Program-made: the position numbers and the translations under genes
In this document: positions 1-9,700 of the stretch, in pieces
Numbering within the stretch: position 1 is the first letter of the stretch
Layout of the letters: each line of letters begins with the position of its first letter
Notes under the pieces: model-generated
Databases searched by the model: none
What the model saw: only the letters and a program-made list of their open reading frames with translations
What the model was told of the DNA's origin: nothing
NCBI GenBank assembly: GCA_016715985.1
Contig: JADJXD010000001.1
Coordinates: 2,604,001-2,668,000 of the forward strand
Length of the DNA stretch: 64,000 bases
Direction of reading: 5' to 3'
DNA from: Saprospiraceae bacterium
Lineage (GTDB): Bacteria > Bacteroidota > Bacteroidia > Chitinophagales > Saprospiraceae

Positions 1-282
1 TAAGTTTCTTTCGCGGAGTAAATTTTCGATAATAGGAAAATATAGAGAGGTTCTGCCAAGAATTACTTCGCTTTCTCTTTTTCTTCTGAATACCATAAGG
101 TCTATTTGTTCGGTAACTTCTTCTGTTATTCGAAGCTCAATAACTGTATTCAGGTTTTCTACTCTTTTAAGATAGTCATCATTTCTGAGGGAGACGACAT
201 TAAAAGCCTGAACGGCTATAGCTAAAAGAGTAAAAACACAGAATAAGCCAATTTTTTTGGTCTTCAATATGTTTGTATTCAT
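1..282 (-). CDS. Lytic murein transglycosylase, N-terminal part (cut by window edge)
   Basis: A reading frame starts with ATG at 280-282 and runs off the left edge after 94 codons with no stop. It begins with an exported-protein N-terminus: a short basic stretch (K7, K9, K10) and a hydrophobic segment at about residues 11-27. The last visible residues contain LYFPIIENLLRERNL, which matches the start of the MltD-like transglycosylase domain common in Bacteroidota (the next part of that family normally reads DLKYLAVIES, outside this window). Family role: cleavage of peptidoglycan glycan strands in the periplasm. The catalytic Glu is not in view, so the call rests on one conserved segment. A good promoter candidate lies upstream at 381-412. 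Confidence 0.7.
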   Translation of the reverse strand, partial: MNTNILKTKKIGLFCVFTLLAIAVQAFNVVSLRNDDYLKRVENLNTVIELRITEEVTEQIDLMVFRRKRESEVILGRTSLYFPIIENLLRERNL

Positions 283-380
283 GATTTAATTTTAAAACCG
301 GTTGGTTGGATAAAGTTATTTAAAAATTTCAAATTATATGAAATTACGTAAATAATTATCTGATTTTTCTGTTGCGGGGA

Positions 381-412
381 CAAAGATAAGCTAAAACAAC
401 CATCAAAGTCAA
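381..412 (-). promoter_or_regulatory. Bacteroidota-type promoter for the lytic transglycosylase
   Basis: On the minus strand TATCTTTG (388-381) matches the -7 consensus TAnnTTTG. A TTG (412-410) lies exactly 21 nt upstream, the usual spacing for the -33 element. The transcript would start near 375, leaving a leader of about 90 nt. Confidence 0.5.
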
Positions 413-455
413 GTTGATGTGTTACGTTAAGTTATCATTTATAAAACATTAACAA

Positions 456-1898
456 TCAAGAACTATGCCATTCTTTCCAATTTTCGCAAAATTCCAGAAG
501 CTTTTTGTCATTTTTTGAATCAGCATAAAGTTGTATACCAAATGGCATAGACAACCGATTTTTGCCTGATGGTATAGACACAGCAGCTACTCCTGTGAGG
601 TTGGCTAAAACAGTATATATATCAGATAAGTATATTTCTAACGGATCCGTAGGTTTTTCATCTGTTTTCCATGCTGATCGGGGCGAGGTGGGTAAAATTA
701 TAAAATCAAATTTCTTAAAAATATCCGAAATTTGATCCCGTAGTAATCTTCTTACCTGTTGTGCTTTCGTAAAATATGCATCGTAATATGAAGCACTGAG
801 TACAAAGGAGCCTAAAATAATTCGTTTTTTTACTTCTCTTCCAAAACCTTCAGTCCGGCTGAATTTATACATCGTATCCGGACTGTCTGAATTCAAAGAG
901 CGATGCCCAAATCTGACACCATCATATCTGCTGAGATTGGATGATGCTTCAGCCGTAGTAAGTATGTAGTAGCAGGGTATCAGATATTCCATCATCGGAA
1001 ATTCTATTTCTTCAACATAACAACCTAAATTTTTCAGTTCATTTATATTATCCAGAATGCCGGAATTAATTTCAGGTTCGGTTTTATGGTTGTCAAGGAT
1101 ATCTTTGAAATAAGCGATTTTTATTTTAGAAAAATCAATGCTTTCTTCAAACCCAGGTTGTTCAGGATATAAACCTGATTGAAACATCGTAGCGTCTTTA
1201 TGGTCTTTGACAGAAATGACTTTCATTATTGTGTGAATGTCCTGAGGGTTATAGCCTAAAATTCCGAGTTGATCAAATGAAGAAGCATAAGCTATCAGTC
1301 CATATCTCGATACCATTCCATAAGATGGTTTAAATCCCCAAACCCCGCACATAGCTGCCGGCTGTCTCACGGAGCCACCTGTATCCGTACCTAAAGCAAT
1401 CTGACAGGTGTACATCTGTAAAGAAACGGCTGCTCCTCCACTGGAGCCTCCGGAAATCCTGTCCGGATCAGCACCATTTTTAACGGGACCGGCAATACTG
1501 TTTGTATTTGCTGAACCCATTCCAAATTCATCACAATTGGTACGTCCAATAATGATGGCATCTTCTAATAAAATTTGTTCTATTGCAAATGCATCAATCT
1601 GGCTTTCAAAACCCTTTAAAATTCCGGAAGCTGCACTGATTTGATGATTTTTTTGGCAGATCATGTCTTTTACTGAAACAACACAACCAAACAATTTGCC
1701 TAAAGAAGTTGGATTTTGAGCTATTTTAAAATCTGTTTCTCTGGCTTTTGCGAGGGCTTCTTCAGCATATATTTCTACATAGGCATTCAGATGAGCTGAA
1801 AAGTGAATATTGTCTAAGTATGTTTTGACCATTTCCACTGTACTGATTTTTTTATCGATCAGTAATTGTTGTATTTCTTTCAGTGAATGATCTTTCAT
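456..1898 (-). CDS. gatA: Asp-tRNA(Asn)/Glu-tRNA(Gln) amidotransferase subunit A
   Basis: GatA is the glutaminase/amidase subunit of the GatCAB complex. It releases ammonia from glutamine so that mischarged Glu-tRNA(Gln) or Asp-tRNA(Asn) can be converted to the correct aminoacyl-tRNA in the cytoplasm. The 480-residue protein has the full amidase signature (GGSSGGAA at 150-157). The Ser-cisSer-Lys catalytic triad can be placed at K77 (in SVKDM), S176 (in DTGGS) and S152, each two residues lower than the S. aureus GatA numbering. Length is normal for GatA. gatB and gatC are not in the window, so the subunits are encoded separately. It lies 64 nt downstream of the thioredoxin-like lipoprotein gene on the same strand and may be cotranscribed with it. 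Confidence 0.93.
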   Translation of the reverse strand: MKDHSLKEIQQLLIDKKISTVEMVKTYLDNIHFSAHLNAYVEIYAEEALAKARETDFKIAQNPTSLGKLFGCVVSVKDMICQKNHQISAASGILKGFESQIDAFAIEQILLEDAIIIGRTNCDEFGMGSANTNSIAGPVKNGADPDRISGGSSGGAAVSLQMYTCQIALGTDTGGSVRQPAAMCGVWGFKPSYGMVSRYGLIAYASSFDQLGILGYNPQDIHTIMKVISVKDHKDATMFQSGLYPEQPGFEESIDFSKIKIAYFKDILDNHKTEPEINSGILDNINELKNLGCYVEEIEFPMMEYLIPCYYILTTAEASSNLSRYDGVRFGHRSLNSDSPDTMYKFSRTEGFGREVKKRIILGSFVLSASYYDAYFTKAQQVRRLLRDQISDIFKKFDFIILPTSPRSAWKTDEKPTDPLEIYLSDIYTVLANLTGVAAVSIPSGKNRLSMPFGIQLYADSKNDKKLLEFCENWKEWHSS

Positions 1899-1962
1899 TA
1901 ATCTTATTGTATGAATATCTTAAAAGTTAGTGTGGTAAAAAGGGAGTTTTTGACTTAGAAAT

Positions 1963-3426
1963 TTATTTTTTTTGTTCTTTGTCTTTGTTGATAACTTCCT
2001 GTATCTGAAAGGTTTTCAGATTTTTTCCGATGATTTTTCGCTCTTTATTGATGACATAAATTTCCGGGGTGATATCCACAAAGTATTTAGCATAGATAGA
2101 TTTATTGGTTGGATCATAGACATTTGTCCAGCTCAACCCAAGTTTTTTAATGTAATTTTTCCACTTGGCATCTTCCGTGTCCAATGCAATTGCATACACA
2201 TCCAGTTTATTATTATCTTTATTTTCGTTGTAATATTTTAATAATTTGGGTGTCTCTTCCATACAATGTTCACAGTCCGGATTGTAGAGATACACAATCA
2301 GATAATCCGCTTTTTTGGCCAAAAGTTCTTGCTTTTTACCATTAGGATCAGTGGAAATAACATTGGGCGCATTTTTGCCAATCAAACTGGCGGACATTTC
2401 ACGTGCTCTTTGCTGAATGGCTGCGACGGTAAGCGTATCAGCCCAAAAAGCCCTTTCTCTTGTGAAATAATTTTGAACCATATTTACATACACGCTCTCA
2501 GCATCCATTAATGCACATTTGGTAGGTTCAAATTTGATCACTATCCAATTTGCAAAAACTTTAAAATATTCATTTTTGTCCATCACCTTATCCATTAGGT
2601 TTTTGGATGCAACAAATACAGAATCATGATTTTGTGGTGTTAACTCTGTAAAATATCTTTTCATTTTATTGCCTATCATGGGAGTACGAAGGAGGCGTCG
2701 GTCATTAAAGTTGACATTATCCCAAAATTCCTTTCTGTAGTGTACAAACTGAGCTTCTTTGGATAAATTTTCTTTTACTTTCGGATTTTGTCCGCCATAT
2801 TTAAAGTTTGCAAAAAGTGATGTTGGATTTTTATTTAAGATTCCTTTCAGATAATTCAGCTTCTGATCTTCAAGGTTTGATCTTTCAGATTTTAGTTTTT
2901 CATATTCATCGGTTCCTGCTTTAACAGCTTTCATTTTTTCTGAAATGGCTGTAATTTGGGGATTTATTTTTTGTTCATATTTTGTAACTTCATACATCAG
3001 ACTATTATCTTCACTTCCATTTATTTCGATAGAATTCGTAATGTCGGTAAAATTTACTTTTATTTCAAATTCCTGATCCTTATCCAGTATAAGTTGAAGT
3101 ATTTCATTTTCTGAAAATGCGAAATAATAATATCCCTGAGGCAATCCTTTTGCATTTTTATATTGCATAACTCCTTTCGAATAAGTTATGGTGTCAATTA
3201 CAAAATTTTGATCAGAATAGAATCCGATAATTCGTGCAGTACCTGATTTATTTGGATCTGAAAGGGTAATTTTTATGTCAGTAGGTCCACCCATGATCGG
3301 GTTATTCTCCGGGTCTTTTTGTTCGTCATCCTCATTTTCGATAGATATATTTGTCGGAGTATTTGCTCCGGAATTGGGTTTGCAAGCAAATAAAAGCATT
3401 GTAGCAAATATAATATATTTGATCAT
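1963..3426 (-). CDS. Thioredoxin-fold lipoprotein (TlpA-like, DUF5106-type)
   Basis: The frame is open from 3477, but the ATG at 3426 is preferred. It gives a lipoprotein signal peptide directly (MIKYIIFATMLLFAC, lipobox Cys at residue 15), and a -7 promoter box at 3444-3451 lies between the two ATGs. The C-terminal third is a thioredoxin fold with a CEHC redox motif near residue 383 in the context YNPDCEHC, followed by an ITPEIYVINK segment with the cis-Pro expected of the family. The middle contains a charged helical region. This matches the Bacteroidota DUF4369/DUF5106 TlpA-like disulfide oxidoreductases attached to the cell envelope. Substrate is unknown. Confidence in the fold is high, in the physiological role low. 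Confidence 0.82.
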   Translation of the reverse strand: MIKYIIFATMLLFACKPNSGANTPTNISIENEDDEQKDPENNPIMGGPTDIKITLSDPNKSGTARIIGFYSDQNFVIDTITYSKGVMQYKNAKGLPQGYYYFAFSENEILQLILDKDQEFEIKVNFTDITNSIEINGSEDNSLMYEVTKYEQKINPQITAISEKMKAVKAGTDEYEKLKSERSNLEDQKLNYLKGILNKNPTSLFANFKYGGQNPKVKENLSKEAQFVHYRKEFWDNVNFNDRRLLRTPMIGNKMKRYFTELTPQNHDSVFVASKNLMDKVMDKNEYFKVFANWIVIKFEPTKCALMDAESVYVNMVQNYFTRERAFWADTLTVAAIQQRAREMSASLIGKNAPNVISTDPNGKKQELLAKKADYLIVYLYNPDCEHCMEETPKLLKYYNENKDNNKLDVYAIALDTEDAKWKNYIKKLGLSWTNVYDPTNKSIYAKYFVDITPEIYVINKERKIIGKNLKTFQIQEVINKDKEQKK

Positions 3427-3443
3427 TTTTAAAATTTTAGCTG

Positions 3444-3451
3444 CAAATATA
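3444..3451 (-). promoter_or_regulatory. -7 promoter box for the thioredoxin-like lipoprotein
   Basis: Minus strand TATATTTG followed by C fits TAnnTTTG. It lies about 18 nt upstream of the ATG at 3426 and downstream of the ATG at 3477, so it supports 3426 as the real start with a very short leader. No clear -33 TTG is seen. Confidence 0.45.
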
Positions 3452-3666
3452 AGGCATCCGAAGGAATTTTTGTTCATGGTTTTCCGTTTAGGCGTCTGAT
3501 TTTACTTACTCAATTAGATATTTTAAATTTTGATTAACAAATTATACTGACTATTGAAACTATGCTTTACATATTCAAATCTGAAAGTGTTGTTTTTTAA
3601 TATATGAAAGATTAAAGTTTTTAAAATAAAATTTTGATAAAATTTATAAATTAAAACTATTAATTA

Positions 3667-3674
3667 TATATTTG
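3667..3674 (+). promoter_or_regulatory. -7 promoter box for the 2361-residue surface protein
   Basis: TATATTTG matches TAnnTTTG in an AT-rich tract. A TTG lies at 3634-3636, farther upstream than the usual 19-21 nt. The transcript would begin near 3680, giving a leader of about 90 nt that contains an 8-bp tandem duplication (TAAGTGTT twice). Confidence 0.4.
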
Positions 3675-3772
3675 TCCCTTCAAACCACCCCATTAAGTGT
3701 TTAAGTGTTCAACTTGGGCCCTGACAATGATGATACCTAAAATTTTATTTCAATTGAATAAAAACAGGCATC

Positions 3773-6700
3773 ATGAAAACCCTAAAATTTCTATTATCTA
3801 TTTTAATCATTCCTTACTTTGGAATTAGTCAGGTAGATGTTACCTTAAAAAAGACATTTACTTCCATCCCTCCCTTATTGTATGGTGATTTTGCATCTTT
3901 TGAGATTGAAGTGACTAACAATAGTCTGATAGCTGTAAAAGATATAGAAATTACGGATTATGTACCTTGCGGATTGAATTTTGTGGGTGGTAATATCAGT
4001 TGGATTTCCTCGGGAAGTAACAGAGTAGGTATTATTTCAAATACGATTCTTCCGGGAAATAGTTTTACTGCAACCATAAATTTCAGTCTTGAACCGTGTA
4101 CCCAACCTGATGCATGGACAAATACTGCACAAGTTACCCGTTTTTATGATTTGGCGGATGTAGATATTACAAATCAGGATACTAATATCACAAACAATAC
4201 AGATACTTCTTTAGCTCCTGTTTTTGATCTTGCTTTAAAGAAAAAGCTTCTTGCTAACCCGGCTTATCAATATGGTGATACTCTAATCTTTAATATAATT
4301 GTATTTAATCAGGGAAACCAGATTGTTCAGGAAGTATTACTCAATGATTACTTGCCAATAGATGGTGGTTATATATTTGATCCGACACTAAATCCACAAT
4401 GGAGTGGTGCTCCACCATTAATGACAAGACTGGTTTCAGGTCCGATTCTACCGGGAGATAGTCTAACAACCGAAATATTGCTTATTTTAGACAGGACAAC
4501 CGGCGGAATTAAAAAATGGGTAAATTATTCAGAAATAGCAATAGCTTGGGATAATATAGGAAATTCTATTTTTGATGCTGATAGTTTTGCAGGAAGTAAC
4601 AGTATTCAGGAAAATAGTGTTCTCCCGGGAGATCCTGATGATGACAATATTGATGCAAAAGGATCATTGTTTGGTGAAGATGAAGATGAAGATGATCACG
4701 ATCCGGCCGGCTTAGACATTTTTGACTTAGCTTTGACTAAAGACCAAAGTTCTGCACTTATTTCTTTTTCATATGTTCAGGATGTTGAATTTGTTTTCAC
4801 TATTTTTAACCAAGGTAATGTTGAAGTCACTAATGTAGAAATAACGGACTACCTGCCACCTGCTCTAAATTATATTAATTCAGCTAAAAACAGCTTAAGA
4901 GGGTGGGTTTTTGACTCTGTTTCTAAGACGGCAAAAGCAATTTACACAAAAGTGCTCCTTCCAGGCCAAAGTGACACATTGGTTTTGGATTTAGTTCCTG
5001 TCCAATGGTATGTAAATCCTGATGATGCCTGGACAGATTACGCTGAGATATCAGATTTTGATGACACAGATCCAAACACAGCGGGAAAACCAAATGACAT
5101 AGACAGCACTCCGGATGATATAAATGGTAATGATGCAGGGGGAAGACCTGATTCACCGGCTGATAATTATATAGATGGAGATGGTACCGGAGTTCCCGGT
5201 GATGCTGTTGCTGAAACAGATGAAGATGATCACGATCCCCACAAGATTGAGATATTTGATTTAGCTTTACAAAAATCTGTTTTAAGCTCAGGACAATATT
5301 ACAGTGAAGGCGAAGATGTTGTTTTTCAAATAACTGTTTATAATCAAGGCAATGTACCGGCTAAAAATATAATCATTTCGGATTATGTTCCATCCGGATT
5401 TCAATTTATCCCCGGAGGAGCAAATGCAGGATGGTCAGGAGCTGCTCCTTTAGTTCAGAGAACAATAGCTCCGGTGTTATATCCCGGAACCAATATATCC
5501 ATACAAATTACATTGAGAGTACAATCATCAGCACAACCAAATGCATATTTTAATTATGCAGAAGTATCCTCCGCTCAGGATACGTTCAATATTTTCAGAA
5601 ATGATGACGCAGACAGCGTTCCGGACAGTAATCCTAACAATGATAATCAGGTTTTACCCGGATCAACAGATGATAATAATATATTTGGCAATAGTTTTAT
5701 ACCCGGAGAAGATGAAGACGATCATGATGTTGCAGGGATACTTTTTTTATGTATCCAACCGACATTGACGGTAGGAATACCGGAATGTGAATCAAGTAAC
5801 AATACTTACAGCGTGACATTCTACAGCAATGTGGCAAATATCACTTTAAATGCAGGAAGTATCAGTGGTAGTAAAATTATCAATATTCCGATAGGTACGA
5901 ATGTTACTATTACTGCAAACAATGGAGTTAACTGTGCACAAAGTCTGACAGTAGTAAGTCCGGCAAATTGTCCGGGAACGGGTGGATGTACTTATCCGAT
6001 GCTGACAGCAGGTCAACCGCTGTGTGATACTTCTAATTGGAGCGTATCCTATAGCAATGACATGGGAATGGTGACTACGACGGCAGGAAACATCAGTGGC
6101 AACAGCATCATCAATATTCCATTCGGAACCAACATAACATTGACAGCTACCAATGGCAGTTGTGTAAGTTCGATCAATATCACAGCACCTACCAATTGCG
6201 GAATCCCATGTGCGAATTCCCCGATCAGTATCAGTGGTCCTGTATGTGAGACAAACGGCGCAGGCACATATCGGGTACATTTTATAGTAGCTACAGGAAC
6301 AACCGTACAGGCAAGTGCCGGAACATTGGGCTCGGGAGTAGTAACCGGTATTCCATCCGGAACCAATTTAATATTAACCATCACCACACCGGGATGCGAT
6401 ACGAGAGTAGTGACAGTCCCTGCCGGAGATTGTGAGGTATGTCAGCGACCGACATTAACAACGGGAATACCGGAATGCGAACCAGGAAACAATACTTACA
6501 GTGTGACATTCTACAGCAATGTGGCAAATATCACTGTAAATGCAGGAAGTATCAGTGGTAGTAAAATTATCAATATTCCGATAGGTACGAATGTTACTAT
6601 TACAGCAAACAATGGAGTTAACTGTGCACAAAGTCTGACAGTAGTAAGTCCGGCAAACTGTCCGGGAACGGGAGGATGTACTTATCCGATGCTGACAGCA

Positions 6701-9700
6701 GGTCAACCGCTGTGTGATACTTCTAATTGGAGCGTATCCTATAGCAATGACATGGGAATGGTGACTACGACGGCAGGAAACATCAGTGGCAACAGCATCA
6801 TCAATATTCCATTCGGAACCAACATAACATTGACAGCTACCAATGGCAGTTGTGTAAGTTCGATCAATATCACAGCACCTACCAATTGCGGAATCCCATG
6901 TGCGAATTCCCCGATCAGTATCAGTGGTCCTGTATGTGAGACAAACGGAGCCGGCACATATCGGGTACATTTTATAGTAGCTACAGGAACAACCGTACAG
7001 GCAAGTGCAGGAACATTGGGCTCGGGAGTAGTAACCGGTATTCCATCCGGAACCAATTTAATTCTGACGATTACCACGCCTGGTTGTGATACGAGAGTAG
7101 TGACTGTACCGGCAGGAGATTGTGAGGTATGTCAGCGACCGACATTAACAACGGGAATACCGGAATGTGAACCAGGAAACAATACTTACAGTGTGACATT
7201 CTACAGCAATGTGGCAAACATCACTGTAAATGCAGGAAGCGTCAGTGGTAGTAAAATCATCAATATTCCGATAGGTACGAATGTTACTATTACAGCAAAC
7301 AATGGAGTTAACTGTGCACAAAGTCTGACAGTAGTAAGTCCGGCAAACTGTCCGGGAACGGGAGGATGTACTTATCCGATGCTGACAGCAGGTCAACCGC
7401 TGTGTGATACTTCTAATTGGAGCGTATCCTATAGCAATGACATGGGAATGGTGACTACGACGGCAGGAAACATCAGTGGCAACAGCATCATCAATATTCC
7501 ATTCGGAACCAACATAACATTGACAGCTACCAATGGCAGTTGTGTAAGTTCGATCAATATCACAGCACCTACCAATTGCGGAATCCCATGTGCGAATTCC
7601 CCGATCAGTATCAGTGGTCCTGTATGTGAGACTAATGGCGCAGGCACATATCGGGTACATTTTATAGTGGCTACAGGAACAAGCGTACAGGCAAGTGCCG
7701 GAACATTGGGCTCGGGAGTAGTAACCGGTATTCCATCCGGAACCAATTTAATTCTGACGATTACCACACCGGGATGTGATACTAGAGTAGTAACAGTCCC
7801 GGCTGGTGATTGTGAGGTATGTCAGCGACCGACATTAACAACGGGAATACCGGAATGTGAACCAGGAAACAATACTTACAGCGTGACATTCTACAGTAAT
7901 GTGGCAAATATCACTGTAAATGCAGGAAGCGTCAGTGGTAGTAAAATCATCAATATTCCGATAGGTACGAATGTTACTATTACAGCAAACAATGGAGTTA
8001 ACTGTGCGCAAAGTCTGACAGTAGTAAGTCCGGCAAACTGTCCGGTAACAGGTGGCTGTGAATATCCGAAGCTGACAGCAGGTCAACCGCTGTGCGGTAC
8101 TTCTTCATGGAGTATCTCTTTTAGTAATGACATGGGAATGGTGGGTACGACGGCAGGAAACATCAGTGGCAACAGCATCATCAATATTCCATTCGGAACC
8201 AACATAACATTAACAGCTACCAATGGCAGTTGCGTAAGTTCGATCAATATCACAGCACCTACCAATTGCGGAATCCCATGTGCGAATTCCCCGATCAGTA
8301 TCAGTGGCCCTGTATGTGAGACAAACGGAGCCGGCACATATCGGGTACATTTTATAGTAGCTACAGGAACAACCGTACAGGCAAGTGCCGGAACATTGGG
8401 CATGGGAGTAATAACCGGTATTCCATCCGGAACCAATTTAATATTAACCATAACCACACCGGGATGTGATACGAGAGTAGTGACCGTTCCTGCCGGAGAT
8501 TGTGAGGTATGTCAGCGACCGACATTAACAACGGGAATACCGGAATGTGAATCAAGTAACAATACTTACAGCGTGACATTCTACAGCAATGTGGCAAATA
8601 TCACTTTAAATGCAGGAAGCGTCAGTGGTAGTAAAATCATAAATATTCCGTTAGGTACGAATGTAACCATTACAGCAAACAATGGCGCCAACTGTGCACA
8701 AAGTCTGACAGTAGTAAGTCCGGCAAGTTGTCCGGCAAGTGGAGGATGTACTTATCCGATACTGACGGCAGGTCAACCGCTGTGTGATACATCAAATTGG
8801 AGCGTATCCTATAGCAATGACATGGGATTGGTGACTACGACGGCAGGCAACATCAGTGGCAACAGCATCATCAATATTCCATTCGGAACCAACATAACAT
8901 TAACAGCTACCAATGGCAGTTGTGTAAGTTCGATTAATATCACAGCACCTACCAATTGCGGAATCCCATGTGCGAATTCCCCGATCAGTATCAGTGGCCC
9001 TGTATGTGAGACAAACGGAGCCGGCACATATCAGGTACATTTTATACTAGCTACAGGAACAACCGTACAGGCAAGTGCCGGAACATTGGGCATGGGAGTA
9101 GTAAACGGTATTCCATCCGGAACCAATTTAATATTGACCATCACCACACCAGGGTGTGATACGAGAGTAGTGACAGTCCCGGCAGGAGATTGCAATCCGG
9201 GCGGTGCAACTATTGGTAGTTTTATCTGGCATGATACAAATGGTGATGGACAACAAAACCCGGGAGAACAAGGTATTCCTAATGTTCAGATCATTCTTTT
9301 TGACCAGTTGAACAATATGGTAAGCCAAACAACTTCTGACCTGAACGGTACTTACAGCATTTCGAATATACCAACCGGAACTTATTACCTTAGATTTGTG
9401 ACACCGAGTGGATTTCAGAATACATTTGCGAAGGTTGGAAATCCAAATACGGATAGTGACGTAACGAGTGCAAACGGTGCAGGTACGACTTCTCTGTTTA
9501 CACTTACACCAGGTCAAATTAATAATTCTTTAGATGCGGGCTATTTCAGGTGTGCTTCTATAGGTGATAAAGTTTGGTATGACAGCAATAAGAATGATGT
9601 ATGGGATACGCAGGAAAATGGTATAAATGGGCTCAGGGTCAATTTGTGGAAAAATCATTTTGGCGTGTGGACTATTTATGATTTCACTTTAACGGGACAT

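Noticed and set aside
5846..9027. Series of long open frames on the minus strand opposite the 690-bp repeats
   Set aside because: They recur with the 690-bp period because the DNA is repeated, encode low-complexity Cys/Thr/Arg-rich sequences without start context, and lie opposite a clearly coding gene.
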